Shown here piece after piece: positions 36,350 through 46,139 of a stretch of DNA of 64,000 bases (positions are counted from its first letter, which is position 1; every line of letters begins with the position of its first letter). This DNA is from CAILUF01 sp964505265 (lineage in GTDB: Bacteria; Pseudomonadota; Alphaproteobacteria; Rickettsiales; UBA1997). The stretch is taken from contig CAZDGN010000007.1 in NCBI GenBank assembly GCA_964505265.1, positions 4,472 through 68,471 on the forward strand, read 5' to 3'. Position numbers and translations under genes: made by a program. The notes under the pieces are model-generated. The model did not search any database, was not told the origin of the DNA, and worked only from the letters and a program-made list of their open reading frames with translations.

Positions 36350-36874
36350 TTATTTTTGAAAAACTTTTTTATTATATTGATCTAAAGCCTTATTAAAATC
36401 ATTAAGGTTTAATCTAATTGTAATTTCTTTTTCAGAATCCGCAACATTAAATCTTAAAAATAAATTATCACCTTTTTTCATTTGATTAAATAAAATATTT
36501 TTTTGCGATTTTTCAATTGGAAGCATTCCAAAATCTTGTTTCGAAATATTGCCAGACAGCATTAAATCATTTTGGTCAACACGAATTTTGGCGAATGAAC
36601 CAATTTTAATTTTTGGAATAATTATAAAAAATTCATTGGCAAATTTAGGAGTTGGTTGCAAAGATATTACCGAAGAATTATCATAAAATTTGGAAGCAAT
36701 TTTGCAATGCGACAAGCTCATCATATCGTCTATTTCGCAATATAATTTCCAATCACCAAAATTAGTTTCTTCGTTTCGATTTTCAATAATTTCAGCTCTT
36801 GAATTTAAAGAAAATATCATAGAAAATATTAAAATTTTAACAAAATTTAAATTTAAAAATGATTTTAATTTCAT
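36350..36874 (-). CDS. IalB-like exported protein
   Basis: A 174-residue secreted protein of the invasion-associated locus B family, common in Alphaproteobacteria. The signal peptide ends near NSRAE (residue 28). The family hallmark is FGDWKLYCE followed by a second Cys (SHCKIA), which would form a disulfide, then short beta strands (FFIIIPKIKI, KGDNLFLRFNV). Exact role unknown; in Bartonella IalB is linked to erythrocyte invasion. It ends one base before gap starts on the same strand. Confidence 0.75.
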   Translation of the reverse strand: MKLKSFLNLNFVKILIFSMIFSLNSRAEIIENRNEETNFGDWKLYCEIDDMMSLSHCKIASKFYDNSSVISLQPTPKFANEFFIIIPKIKIGSFAKIRVDQNDLMLSGNISKQDFGMLPIEKSQKNILFNQMKKGDNLFLRFNVADSEKEITIRLNLNDFNKALDQYNKKVFQK

Positions 36875-37146
36875 ATTTTTTACTGGTTTTAGTTTGTGTT
36901 TGTGCTATCGCTGGGCTATTTATTTTCAAGGATTATCAAAAAAAAATCGCCTCACTTTCAGTATCTTATAGCTCAATCATAATTTTGCTATCGTTAATTG
37001 CATATCAAAATAATTTGCTTGATAAAATACTAAGTTTTTTTATCAGCCTAATCTTAATTTTTTCTATAAATTTAATGATTGCAATTGGAATTATTAAAAA
37101 TATCGGAGAAACAAATTTAAATAAAAAGCAATTGATTGAAAAATAA
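36859..37146 (+). CDS. Hypothetical small membrane protein, 95 aa
   Basis: Three hydrophobic segments (about 2-22, 34-49, 56-80) with KDYQKK in the first loop and a basic, polar C terminus. I do not recognise it with certainty; the pattern loosely recalls small subunits of cation/proton antiporters, which is not enough for a call. It starts 16 bases inside the divergent IalB-like gene. Confidence 0.5.
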   Translation: MILISYFLLVLVCVCAIAGLFIFKDYQKKIASLSVSYSSIIILLSLIAYQNNLLDKILSFFISLILIFSINLMIAIGIIKNIGETNLNKKQLIEK

Positions 37147-37171
37147 TTTTCATATTTTTTTGATTGATAAT

Positions 37172-38797
37172 TTATAACATTTCACCGATTTTTTTGCTTT
37201 TGAGAAGTTCGCGAGCTTTGGCATATTTTTCGTCGTGAAAGAAAATTAAGCAACCATTGCAACCCTTGCCACAACAGCCTTCAGTCCCTATTCTTGGGGT
37301 TCTCGGTACGATTTTTTCATCACCAATTTCTTTGGCTTGAAAATATTTTTGACGTTTATTTTGATATTTTTCTTGCCTAATATTGCCAGCTTCAAGCTGA
37401 TGCGATAATTGTCTAGATTCTACTTTTAATTTTTCTTCTTCAATGTTGTTTTTTTCTTTACGAATTAATGTTAAAGGAGGTAATAATTTTTTGATTTCCG
37501 CAATATCGAATAAATGAAAGGCACTGGCGTTAATTATGAATTTTGGCTTCTGACCGCCATGTAATTTATCGCAAATCAGAATTTCTTCTTGATTATTTTT
37601 ACTGTTTTTAAGCATTTTAAATTCGTAAATCCTCAATAAAATTGCTTCTCTTTGCAAAGGCGATAAAAATTCTAAAACATCTCCAGCTTCCAGCAAATTT
37701 TTTGCCTCAATTATCATATCATCACCTCTCCACTCTAATATTTTGCCCGCAAATTCATAAAAACTTGTTGAGCCTGTACTTTCATAGTCGTGAGCTAGAT
37801 TGGTAAGTCTTCCATCATGAAATGCTAAACTATAGCCTCGATTTGCTACAGCATTGATTTCGTCCATATAATCATCGGCACTCCAATTTTGTGGGTCATT
37901 ACAATAATCATCAATCGCACTGCGATAAACTCTGGCAACACTACCAACATAAAATTCAGTTTTATTACGACCCTCAACCTTAAAGGAATCTAAACCTAGA
38001 TCAATATATTCATTTAACTTTGGAAGCAAACATAAATCTTTTGCATTTAAAATATATGAACCATTCACATCCTCTTCAAATGGCATTAGTGATCCTGGGC
38101 GAATCTCTTCTTCTAGAAAAAAATCAAACAAATCTTTATTATTTTCATTAATCTCAATTTCATGTTCAGTATTATCTTTAAGTTTGATTTTTAATTTATA
38201 ACCCCAGCGACAAGAATGAGCACAAGAACCCTGATTTGCCCCTCTTTCGGCCATAAAATTTGATAGCAAACAGCGACCCGAATAAGTCATACACATTGAG
38301 CCATGAATAAAAGTTTCAAGCTTAATATCTGGGCATTTTTGGCGAATTTCTTTGAGCTCCTCAAAACTTACCTCGCGAGCCATAACCACCAACTTGGCAC
38401 CCTGCTCTTTCCAAAAATCAACCGTTAAAAACGAACAAACATTAGCTTGAGTTGAAATATGAAGCTCTAATTCTGGTGCCATTTTTTTTACAAATTGAAA
38501 AACACCCGGATCGGAAACGATTAAGCCATCGGGGCGAACATCTTGAATAGTTTTAATAAATTGTGGAAGTTTTTCGATATCTTTATTGTGCGAAAATAAA
38601 TTTAGAGTTAAATAAACCTTCTTACCATATTCGTGAGCATATTTAACTCCTTCAACCACATCCTCAAGGCTGAAACTAGATTTAACCCGAAGTGACATAT
38701 CTGGAGTGCCTATATATACTGCATCGGCACCATATAATATTGCGGTTTTAAGTCGATCAAGATTGCCAGCTGGCATTAATAATTCAGGTTTCTTCAT
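37172..38797 (-). CDS. U32-family protein (TrhP/RlhA-like) with a Cys-rich tail
   Basis: U32 proteins such as TrhP and RlhA are needed for hydroxylation of tRNA or rRNA bases and probably carry an Fe-S cluster. The N-terminal barrel is clear (LLMPAGNLDRLKTAILYGAD, GLIVSDPGVF). The Cys motif lies in FIHGSMCMTYSGRCLLSNFM and GSCAHSCRW, then DSFKVEGRNKTEFYVG. At 541 residues it is longer than E. coli TrhP (about 450). A C-terminal extension ends with EGCCGKGCNGC, a likely second metal site. Target RNA cannot be told from sequence. Confidence 0.88.
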   Translation of the reverse strand: MKKPELLMPAGNLDRLKTAILYGADAVYIGTPDMSLRVKSSFSLEDVVEGVKYAHEYGKKVYLTLNLFSHNKDIEKLPQFIKTIQDVRPDGLIVSDPGVFQFVKKMAPELELHISTQANVCSFLTVDFWKEQGAKLVVMAREVSFEELKEIRQKCPDIKLETFIHGSMCMTYSGRCLLSNFMAERGANQGSCAHSCRWGYKLKIKLKDNTEHEIEINENNKDLFDFFLEEEIRPGSLMPFEEDVNGSYILNAKDLCLLPKLNEYIDLGLDSFKVEGRNKTEFYVGSVARVYRSAIDDYCNDPQNWSADDYMDEINAVANRGYSLAFHDGRLTNLAHDYESTGSTSFYEFAGKILEWRGDDMIIEAKNLLEAGDVLEFLSPLQREAILLRIYEFKMLKNSKNNQEEILICDKLHGGQKPKFIINASAFHLFDIAEIKKLLPPLTLIRKEKNNIEEEKLKVESRQLSHQLEAGNIRQEKYQNKRQKYFQAKEIGDEKIVPRTPRIGTEGCCGKGCNGCLIFFHDEKYAKARELLKSKKIGEML

Positions 38798-38910
38798 ACT
38801 ATAATTATAATAATTTGGTTTTATTTTATTTAATTATAAAATTTTTAAATAAAATTCCAACCCAAATTAATTGGCTAAATTTTGATTTGGGTAATTTATT
38901 AATAAATATT

Positions 38911-39426
38911 TTAAGGGGTCTTTTCTTCAATTAAATCACTTACTATCAAATTTCGAATATTTTGAGAAACTACTTTAGTTAGATTTTCTTTAACAAATTC
39001 TTCAGCACTATATGTTCCATATCGATTTAAATCAACATCATAACTATCATAAACTTCGGTCTTACCAGATGATACTAAGCTTAAATCATTAAGTTTTTTT
39101 AGATCATAACTTACTGAGATTGTCATTTTATTTCTTCCTGACGAACCAGTTATGTTGGTAAAGGTTGGGGAAGTTTTGGTTGTATAAGTAATTTCTAAAA
39201 TATATTTAGGTTCAACTTTAATGCTATCAGGATTTAAAACATCGAGCAAATTACACTTTAATTTTTGATGAAGATATTCACGATTCTTTTTAATTTTGAT
39301 GGAGGCTAATTTATTAGATATTGAGGCCTCATCAAATTGGTCTTTATAAATAACTTGAAAACCACAAGAGCTAAAATTAAAAATAAGCAAAAAAATAAAG
39401 AAATTTTTAAAAAAAATATTCATCAT
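38911..39426 (-). CDS. lptE: LPS-assembly lipoprotein LptE
   Basis: The outer-membrane lipoprotein that plugs the LptD barrel during lipopolysaccharide export. The 171-residue chain has a lipoprotein signal with SSCGFQVIY, the typical LptE opening after the lipid-bearing Cys, and the alternating strands of the family (TISVSYDLKKL, SSGKTEVYDSYDV). The sequence is diverged as LptE usually is. Its ATG overlaps the pyrG stop by four bases. Confidence 0.82.
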   Translation of the reverse strand: MMNIFFKNFFIFLLIFNFSSCGFQVIYKDQFDEASISNKLASIKIKKNREYLHQKLKCNLLDVLNPDSIKVEPKYILEITYTTKTSPTFTNITGSSGRNKMTISVSYDLKKLNDLSLVSSGKTEVYDSYDVDLNRYGTYSAEEFVKENLTKVVSQNIRNLIVSDLIEEKTP

Positions 39427-41072
39427 TTAGATTTTTTCAAATTAGATTTTTTAAAAATTAAAGCATTTTTTACAAATTCTATAAATAATGGATGAGCCTT
39501 AAAAGGCTTAGATTTTAGCTCTGGATGGAATTGAACTGCGATAAAAAACGGATGATCTTTTATCTCAATTATTTCAGGAAGTTTTTTATCTGGAGACATT
39601 CCCGAAAATATCAAACCTGATTTTTCTAAAGTTTTTTGATAAGAAATATTTACCTCATAGCGATGACGATGACGCTCAGATATATTATTTTCACCATAAA
39701 TTTTATGCGCCAAAGAATTCGCCCTCAATTCACATGGATAAGCTCCAAGCCTCATAGTTCCACCTAAATTTTTTCCAGCTTTTTTTGTGCCATTTTTATC
39801 TTGCCACTCATGCATCATAGCCACAACAAAATCACCATTTTTTGAAATCTCGCTAGAAGTGGCATTGCAAATTTTGGCAACATTTCTGGCAAATTCAATC
39901 ACTGCCATTTGCATTCCAAAACAAATTCCCAAGAAAGGAATTTTATTTTGGCGAGCCAATTTAATCATCGAGATTTTTCCTTGAGTTCCATCTTCACCAA
40001 AGCCACCAGGAACTAAAATAGCATGAATATCCTGCGGTAAAGTCTTGAGATTTTCACGAGCATTAATCCAAATAATATTGGCTTTAACTTTTAAGGAAAA
40101 CGCACCATGATTTATGGCTTCGATTAGCGATTTATATGAATCTTGGTAGTCATTATATTTTCCAATAATGGCAATATTAATTTCATCTTTTGGCTTTTCA
40201 ATAGCATCTTTAATTTTAATCCACTTGGTTAAATCTGGGGCTTTTTTATGCTCTAATTTAAAATATTTTAAAATTTCTCGATCAAGCCCTAATTTATGAT
40301 AAATCATTGGCACTTCGTAAATCGAGCTAGCATTTGGAGCGGGAATTACCGCAGAAGGATTAATTGAACACATCTGTGCAATTTTTTCTAAAATATTTTT
40401 ACTTATTGATTCTATTGGTCTCTCTACCCTGCATAAAATAATATTAGGCTGAATGCCTATTGAACGAAGCTCCTTGACTGAATGTTGAGTTGGCTTAGTT
40501 TTTAGTTCATTTGCACTTTCAATATAGGGCAACAAAGTTAAATGTAAAAAAGCACATTGATTAGGCAATTCATAGCCTAGTTGACGAATTGATTCAAAAA
40601 AAGGTAAGGCCTCGATATCGCCAACCGTGCCACCAATTTCGCACAAAACAAAATCAACATTTTTTGAGTCATTAATAATAAATTTTTTAATTAAGTCAGT
40701 TACATGAGGGATAACTTGAACGGTTCCACCAAGATAATCACCCTTTCTTTCTTTTGATAAAAGTTCCAAATAAATTTGCCCAGCGGTGACATTGTCATTT
40801 TTCTTGCAATCTACTCCTGTAAATCTTTCATAATGACCTAAATCAAGATCAGTTTCTGCTCCATCTTCAGTTACAAAAACCTCGCCATGTTGGGTTGGGC
40901 TCATAGTGCCTGGATCAATATTTAAATACGGGTCAAGCTTGCGAAGTTTTACACTATATCCCCTAGCTTGCAATAAACTAGCCAAAGATGCTGAGGCTAA
41001 ACCTTTGCCAAGGGAGGATACAACACCACCAGTAATAAAAATAAATCTGGTTTTTTTAATATTTTTTGACAT
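39423..41072 (-). CDS. pyrG: CTP synthase
   Basis: It makes CTP from UTP with glutamine as nitrogen donor. The 549-residue chain has the synthetase domain with FITGGVVSSLGKGLASASL, GTMSPTQHGEVFVTEDG and EIGGTVGDIEALPF, and a C-terminal class I glutamine amidotransferase domain with nucleophile Cys in FLGICFGMQMA and the His/Glu pair in AVQFHPELKSKP. No change to catalytic residues is visible. It is co-transcribed with lptE. Confidence 0.98.
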   Translation of the reverse strand: MSKNIKKTRFIFITGGVVSSLGKGLASASLASLLQARGYSVKLRKLDPYLNIDPGTMSPTQHGEVFVTEDGAETDLDLGHYERFTGVDCKKNDNVTAGQIYLELLSKERKGDYLGGTVQVIPHVTDLIKKFIINDSKNVDFVLCEIGGTVGDIEALPFFESIRQLGYELPNQCAFLHLTLLPYIESANELKTKPTQHSVKELRSIGIQPNIILCRVERPIESISKNILEKIAQMCSINPSAVIPAPNASSIYEVPMIYHKLGLDREILKYFKLEHKKAPDLTKWIKIKDAIEKPKDEINIAIIGKYNDYQDSYKSLIEAINHGAFSLKVKANIIWINARENLKTLPQDIHAILVPGGFGEDGTQGKISMIKLARQNKIPFLGICFGMQMAVIEFARNVAKICNATSSEISKNGDFVVAMMHEWQDKNGTKKAGKNLGGTMRLGAYPCELRANSLAHKIYGENNISERHRHRYEVNISYQKTLEKSGLIFSGMSPDKKLPEIIEIKDHPFFIAVQFHPELKSKPFKAHPLFIEFVKNALIFKKSNLKKSK

Positions 41073-41081
41073 TTAATTAAA

Positions 41082-42488
41082 TTATTTTCCTGTCATTATT
41101 CTATCAACCAATTGCTGAATGGTTGGAATAAATCCATTATTATAAAATTGATCGGTAGCAAATCGATATGCGCTATGACCCGCAAACATTAATTGGTTCT
41201 CGATATCAATACCATAACGCACATCTTGCAAGGTTTTTTGAATACAAAAACTTCTAGGGTCGGCCTTTTTGCCATTAGTGTAATGCATCTCTTCCTTATC
41301 TGCCCAATTGCTAAACCTACATTGACTCAAGCAGCCCATACAATTTATTTGGTCAGTCAAAATTTGCTGAGCCTTGGATTTATCAACGAACATTAGGGTT
41401 TCATCAGGGGTTTTCATCGGCTCATTAAAGCCACTCGCTACCCATTGATCTATTTTAGATTTATCATTTGGCTTAACATAAACTACCCTACCCCTTTGAC
41501 CAAAAGGAATAGAATCAGTAAAGGAATCATCAGGTTTTGAACGATATTCAACTTGACGAATTTCACGAGCTTTTAACTCGCGGATAAATTCATTTTCAAT
41601 AGCAGAGGAATAAAACCCAGTTGGGCTAAAGCGATTTAAATAAACATCACCTTTTTTTAAAGATAATAATTTTTCCTTCCAAGATTTTGATATTGGATAT
41701 TCTTGAGTTAGAATTGGACGAGTTCCAAATTGAAAAACAATTGGTCCAATTTCAGGATTATCAAGCCAATGTTCAAATTCTTCAAGATGCCAAACTCCCC
41801 CAGCCATAATTATCGGAACCTCATTTAAACCAACCGAGTTCATGAAACTACGAATTTCAACGACTCGTGGGTATGGATCTTCATAGCTATCTGGGCTTTC
41901 GGCATTTGATAAACCATTATGACCACCAGCACGCCAAGGACACTCATAAACTACCCCACCTAGCAAATCTTTGGCTTTATGATAACTTCTTTTCCAAAGA
42001 GCTCTAAAAGCCCGCATTGAAGAAACAATCGGATAATAGTAAACTCGGTATTTTTCAGCAATTTCTGATAATCGATAAGGCATTCCAGCTCCACAAGTTA
42101 TTCCATGTATTAAATCTTTGGCACCATCAAGAATGCCATGCAATACTCGCTCAGCCCCTCCCATTTCCCACAAAATATTCATATGTATTCTTCCAGAATT
42201 TCCAGCAATATCGCTAGCAATTCTAGCTTGGGATATACCGCCCTTAATTGAATAAGAGACCAGCTCTTCATGACGCTCTCGACGAGTATGAGTTTTATAG
42301 ATTAGGGGAATAAATTTTTGGTTTTCATCGATGTAATCGGCATTGACTCCAGAAAAAGTTCCAACCGCTCCCGCTTTCGCAAAATTTCCAGCAGTAATGC
42401 CATTAGTGATGCCGACTCCTTTGCCACCCTCTATTATTGGCAACACTTCCTGATTAGAAATTTTTAATGATTTAATTTTTTTAATCAA
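41082..42488 (-). CDS. Nitronate monooxygenase-like flavin oxidoreductase
   Basis: A 468-residue FMN-dependent TIM-barrel enzyme of the nitronate monooxygenase / 2-nitropropane dioxygenase family. Visible are LPIIEGGKGVGITNG near the N terminus, GAGMPYRLSEIAEKY, VPIIMAGGVWHLEEFE and GPIVFQFGTRPILTQEYP in the flavin-binding half. The C-terminal part adds a Cys-rich stretch (NCMGCLSQCRF and later FCIQKT), which in long alphaproteobacterial members may bind a metal. Substrate unknown; reduction of an enoyl chain (FabK-like) cannot be excluded. Confidence 0.85.
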   Translation of the reverse strand: MIKKIKSLKISNQEVLPIIEGGKGVGITNGITAGNFAKAGAVGTFSGVNADYIDENQKFIPLIYKTHTRRERHEELVSYSIKGGISQARIASDIAGNSGRIHMNILWEMGGAERVLHGILDGAKDLIHGITCGAGMPYRLSEIAEKYRVYYYPIVSSMRAFRALWKRSYHKAKDLLGGVVYECPWRAGGHNGLSNAESPDSYEDPYPRVVEIRSFMNSVGLNEVPIIMAGGVWHLEEFEHWLDNPEIGPIVFQFGTRPILTQEYPISKSWKEKLLSLKKGDVYLNRFSPTGFYSSAIENEFIRELKAREIRQVEYRSKPDDSFTDSIPFGQRGRVVYVKPNDKSKIDQWVASGFNEPMKTPDETLMFVDKSKAQQILTDQINCMGCLSQCRFSNWADKEEMHYTNGKKADPRSFCIQKTLQDVRYGIDIENQLMFAGHSAYRFATDQFYNNGFIPTIQQLVDRIMTGK

Positions 42489-42731
42489 AATATCTCCTTT
42501 AATATATTGGTTTTCTCTAATTTTTTCGTTGCAATAAAATCTATATTAGATTATCATTTAATTTATAAAATATTAATATTTTTTTTCATAAAAAATTGAT
42601 TTGAAAAAATTAATTTTTAAATTTTTTTTTATTATTTTAATAAACAAATAAATTTTATCCAAGTAATAATTTTAACAATTTTAAAATTAAATATAAACCA
42701 TAAATTTTTAAGCCAAATTAGCCTTTAAACA

Positions 42732-44240
42732 ATGTCACAAAATTACCCTGAATATACGGTTGCAGAATTTTCTCGATCCATCAAACAAACCATTGAAGAT
42801 GCATTTGGCTATGTCAAGATTACTGGCGAAATAACGGGCTTAAAAAAACACTCCAGCGGTCATTTATATTTTAATTTAAAAGACCAAAATGCTATAATCA
42901 ATGCGGTGTGTTTTCGAAACTATACTAAAAATATTAATTTTGATATTGGCGATGGCTTAAAAATTTGTGCTTTCGGAAAAATTTCAACATTTGAAGGTCG
43001 TTCCAACTATCAAATTAATATTGAAAAAATGGAAATTGCCGGAATTGGTGCAATTTTAGAGATGTTAGAAAAGCGCAAAAAAAAACTTACCGAAGAAGGG
43101 TTGTTTGAGCAAATTCATAAAAAACCAATTCCATTTTTTCCAAAAATTATTGGAGTTATTACCTCAGAAACTGGTGCGGTAATTCAAGACATAATTCATC
43201 GAGTTTCTGACCGCTCGCCACTTCATTTACTTTTATATCCATCAGCAGTTCAGGGCGAAAAAGCCCCATCAGAAATTATTTCAGGGATAAAATATTTTAA
43301 TTCACTTAGAAACCAAAAACCTGAAGTCATAATTATAGCTCGCGGTGGCGGCTCATTTGAAGATTTAATGCCTTTTAATGATGAAAATCTTGTTCGAGAA
43401 GTTTTTAAATCAACAATACCAATTATTTCGGCAATTGGTCATGAAACCGACTTTACCCTCCTTGATTTTGTTGCCGATTTGAGAGCACCAACCCCAACTG
43501 CTTCTGCAGAATTTGTTACCCCAGTTTTAAGTGAATTAAAATTAAAAATAAACAATTTAACCAATAATTTAAAAAATCTTCAACAAAATTCTATAATAAA
43601 TAAGAGAAATTCCGTTGATAATTTATCTAAAAATATAGTGAACTTTGATAAAATCATTGAAAATAAATCTAACCAGAAAAATATTTTTTACGATAAAATT
43701 TATTATCACATTTACAAATCAATTAATACTCATTTGAGTAATGTAAAAATTTTAGAAAATAAAATTATTAGTCCGCAAAAATATCTTACAAACCTTAATT
43801 TAGTTGTTGAAAACCATTATAATAAAATTTTAAATTCTTCACAAAATATTTTTAACGAAAAAAATTTAAGATTAAAAAAAATAATTTTTAACAACCAAAT
43901 TTTAGCAAATAAAATCGCAATAATATCGCAAAAAATAAAATTTGATTTTGATAATTTAAAAAATAAAATTCATTTAAAATTAAACAATTTTAATCTAATG
44001 ATTCAAGCAAACTTCAATGCAATAAAATCTTGCGATTATCAAGAAATGTTAAAAAGAGGTTTTAGTGTTATTAAAAACAATGAAAATAAATTAATTTCGT
44101 CAATTAATAACCTTCAAAATCAAAAAATTATATCGATTGAAATGACCGATGGAACCATTAAAACCAATATAATTCCTTTGCAGAAAAATAATAAAAACCA
44201 AAATTTTAAAACTAATTTACCAGATTTATTTAATAATTAA
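42732..44240 (+). CDS. xseA: Exodeoxyribonuclease VII large subunit
   Basis: The catalytic subunit of exonuclease VII, which degrades single-stranded DNA from both ends. The N-terminal OB fold is in YVKITGEITGLKKHSSGHLY, and the nuclease domain carries KIIGVITSETGAVIQDI, IIARGGGSFEDL and SAIGHETDFTLLDFVADLRAPTPTASAE (given in parts: IGHETDF, RAPTPTA). The C-terminal half is a long Asn/Lys-rich coiled coil, as in the family, ending in QEMLKRGFSVI. Length 502 is usual. It leads a plus-strand envelope run with lpxK and lpxL. Confidence 0.95.
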   Translation: MSQNYPEYTVAEFSRSIKQTIEDAFGYVKITGEITGLKKHSSGHLYFNLKDQNAIINAVCFRNYTKNINFDIGDGLKICAFGKISTFEGRSNYQINIEKMEIAGIGAILEMLEKRKKKLTEEGLFEQIHKKPIPFFPKIIGVITSETGAVIQDIIHRVSDRSPLHLLLYPSAVQGEKAPSEIISGIKYFNSLRNQKPEVIIIARGGGSFEDLMPFNDENLVREVFKSTIPIISAIGHETDFTLLDFVADLRAPTPTASAEFVTPVLSELKLKINNLTNNLKNLQQNSIINKRNSVDNLSKNIVNFDKIIENKSNQKNIFYDKIYYHIYKSINTHLSNVKILENKIISPQKYLTNLNLVVENHYNKILNSSQNIFNEKNLRLKKIIFNNQILANKIAIISQKIKFDFDNLKNKIHLKLNNFNLMIQANFNAIKSCDYQEMLKRGFSVIKNNENKLISSINNLQNQKIISIEMTDGTIKTNIIPLQKNNKNQNFKTNLPDLFNN

Positions 44241-44255
44241 TTTGCCTATAAAATC

Positions 44256-45248
44256 ATGTTTAAAACTCCAAAATTTTGGCTTTCTAAAAATTTTATTTCA
44301 AACCTCCTTCTCCCCCTTAGTCTTATTTATAAATTAGCTTTTTTCTTAAAAAAAGAATTTGCAAAAAAACGCACGGTCCAGATTCCAGTGATATGTATTG
44401 GCAATATTATGGCTGGCGGAGCTGGCAAAACACCAGTCGCTATTGAGATTGGCAAAATTTTAAATGCAGAAAATATAAAATTTTGTTATTTAGTGCGCGG
44501 TTATAAAAGAAAAAAAACTAGCGAGATTTTATATTTAAACAATCCAGATCAAATGCCCGCCAATGAAACTGGTGACGAATCCCTGCTTCTAGCCGAAATT
44601 TCTCCAGTGGTAGTTGCAAAGAACCGTTTTTTAGGCTATCAAAAAATATTTTCGCAAAACAAATATAAATTAATAGTTATGGATGATGGCTTACAAAATT
44701 TTCAAATTGATTATGACTTAAAAATACTGGTAGTTGACAGCAAAATAGGTTTTGGCAACAATCGACTTCTTCCAAGTGGACCACTTCGACAAAGCCTTGA
44801 AAATATCGCTAAGGAAATTGATTTTTTTATAATTATTGGCAAAAAAAATGTTTTAATTGAACAAGAAATTAGAAAATTTAATATCAATGCCAAAATTCTA
44901 CCTGCAACTATTAAAGCCAACAACATTAATCAATTTAAAAATCAAAAAATTTATGCTTTTTGTGGCATTGCCTACCCCAATAAATTTTTTAATTTTCTTG
45001 AATCATCGGGAATTGTTATTGAAAAATCACAGGCTTTTGAGGATCATCATTTTTACAGCGAAAATGAATTAGATAATCTAAACAAAGAGGCAAAAGAAAA
45101 TGGCTATACCCTATTGACGACTAAAAAGGATTGGGTTAAATTTCCTAAAAAATTTCAAACCGAAATCAACTTCTTAGATATCAATCTAGAAATCGAAAAC
45201 AAGCATTTAATTAAAAACTTTATCAACAATATTCTTCATGAAATTTAA
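44256..45248 (+). CDS. lpxK: Tetraacyldisaccharide 4'-kinase
   Basis: An inner-membrane-associated kinase that adds the 4' phosphate of lipid A. The 330-residue chain has one N-terminal hydrophobic helix, the P-loop GNIMAGGAGKTPVAI, VVAKNRFLG, and the Walker B-like LIVMDDGLQNFQ followed by FGNNRLLPSGPLRQ. LLTTKKDWVKFP near the C terminus is typical. It overlaps lpxL by 11 bases. Confidence 0.96.
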   Translation: MFKTPKFWLSKNFISNLLLPLSLIYKLAFFLKKEFAKKRTVQIPVICIGNIMAGGAGKTPVAIEIGKILNAENIKFCYLVRGYKRKKTSEILYLNNPDQMPANETGDESLLLAEISPVVVAKNRFLGYQKIFSQNKYKLIVMDDGLQNFQIDYDLKILVVDSKIGFGNNRLLPSGPLRQSLENIAKEIDFFIIIGKKNVLIEQEIRKFNINAKILPATIKANNINQFKNQKIYAFCGIAYPNKFFNFLESSGIVIEKSQAFEDHHFYSENELDNLNKEAKENGYTLLTTKKDWVKFPKKFQTEINFLDINLEIENKHLIKNFINNILHEI

Positions 45249-46128
45249 AAATATTCGTTATCTACTGGAAACTCCTTTTATATGGTTTGGACTCTTATTT
45301 TTTCGATTATTTTCACCAGATAATGCATCAATGATTGGGGCAAAAATTGCCCTAACAATTCATTATTTTTTGAAAAATAAATTATCAGTAAATAAACTAG
45401 CCTACGACAATCTAAGCCAAGCCATGCCCGAATTAAATCCTCAACAAAAACAGCAAATTATTGCCGACATGTGGGATAATTTTGGTCGTATAATTGCTGA
45501 ATTTATTCATATTTGCAAGATGGATAAAAATCAATTAGCAAATTTTGTTTCGATTGATGAACAGACTTCGCAAAATATTGAAAATTTAAGGGCAAGTAGT
45601 AAAGGTGGAATAATTTTTTCCGCACATTATGGCAATTGGGAAATTGGTCCAAAAATTTTAATGCAAAATGGTTTAAAAGTTAAAACGATTTATCGACCTC
45701 TTAACAACCCTTATGCTGAAAATTTAACCGCCAAAATCCGCAATGTTTCAATGATTGCCAAAGGAAGCGCAGGAAATCGAGAAATTATAAATGCCATCAA
45801 AAATAATGAATTTGTAATAATCATGGCGGATCAAAAAATAACTGATGGCGAACCTATTAAATTTTTTAATCGAGATGCTATAACTTCAACCTCAATTGCA
45901 AAAATTGCAATGAAATATAATGTTCCAATTATACCTGGATATATATCTAGAATTGAAAAAAATTTCAAATTTAAATTGACGATTGAAAAACCATTAACTA
46001 TAAATTTAACTTCAAATTTTGGTGAAAATATCAAAAATATCACTCTTCAAATAAATCAAATTGTTGAAAAGTGGATTAGAAAATCCCCTCACCAATGGTT
46101 TTGGGTTCATAATCGTTGGAAAAAATAA
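45238..46128 (+). CDS. lpxL: Lipid A lauroyl-type acyltransferase (LpxL/HtrB family)
   Basis: It transfers a secondary acyl chain to lipid A. The 296-residue chain has an N-terminal hydrophobic anchor, the catalytic H-x4-E motif in FSAHYGNWEIGP, the substrate motif IYRPLNNPYAE, MADQKITDGEPIKFFNR and the C-terminal HQWFWVHNRWKK. Acyl specificity cannot be read off. It is co-translated with lpxK. Confidence 0.94.
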   Translation: MKFKNIRYLLETPFIWFGLLFFRLFSPDNASMIGAKIALTIHYFLKNKLSVNKLAYDNLSQAMPELNPQQKQQIIADMWDNFGRIIAEFIHICKMDKNQLANFVSIDEQTSQNIENLRASSKGGIIFSAHYGNWEIGPKILMQNGLKVKTIYRPLNNPYAENLTAKIRNVSMIAKGSAGNREIINAIKNNEFVIIMADQKITDGEPIKFFNRDAITSTSIAKIAMKYNVPIIPGYISRIEKNFKFKLTIEKPLTINLTSNFGENIKNITLQINQIVEKWIRKSPHQWFWVHNRWKK

Positions 46129-46139
46129 ATTATTTTAAT

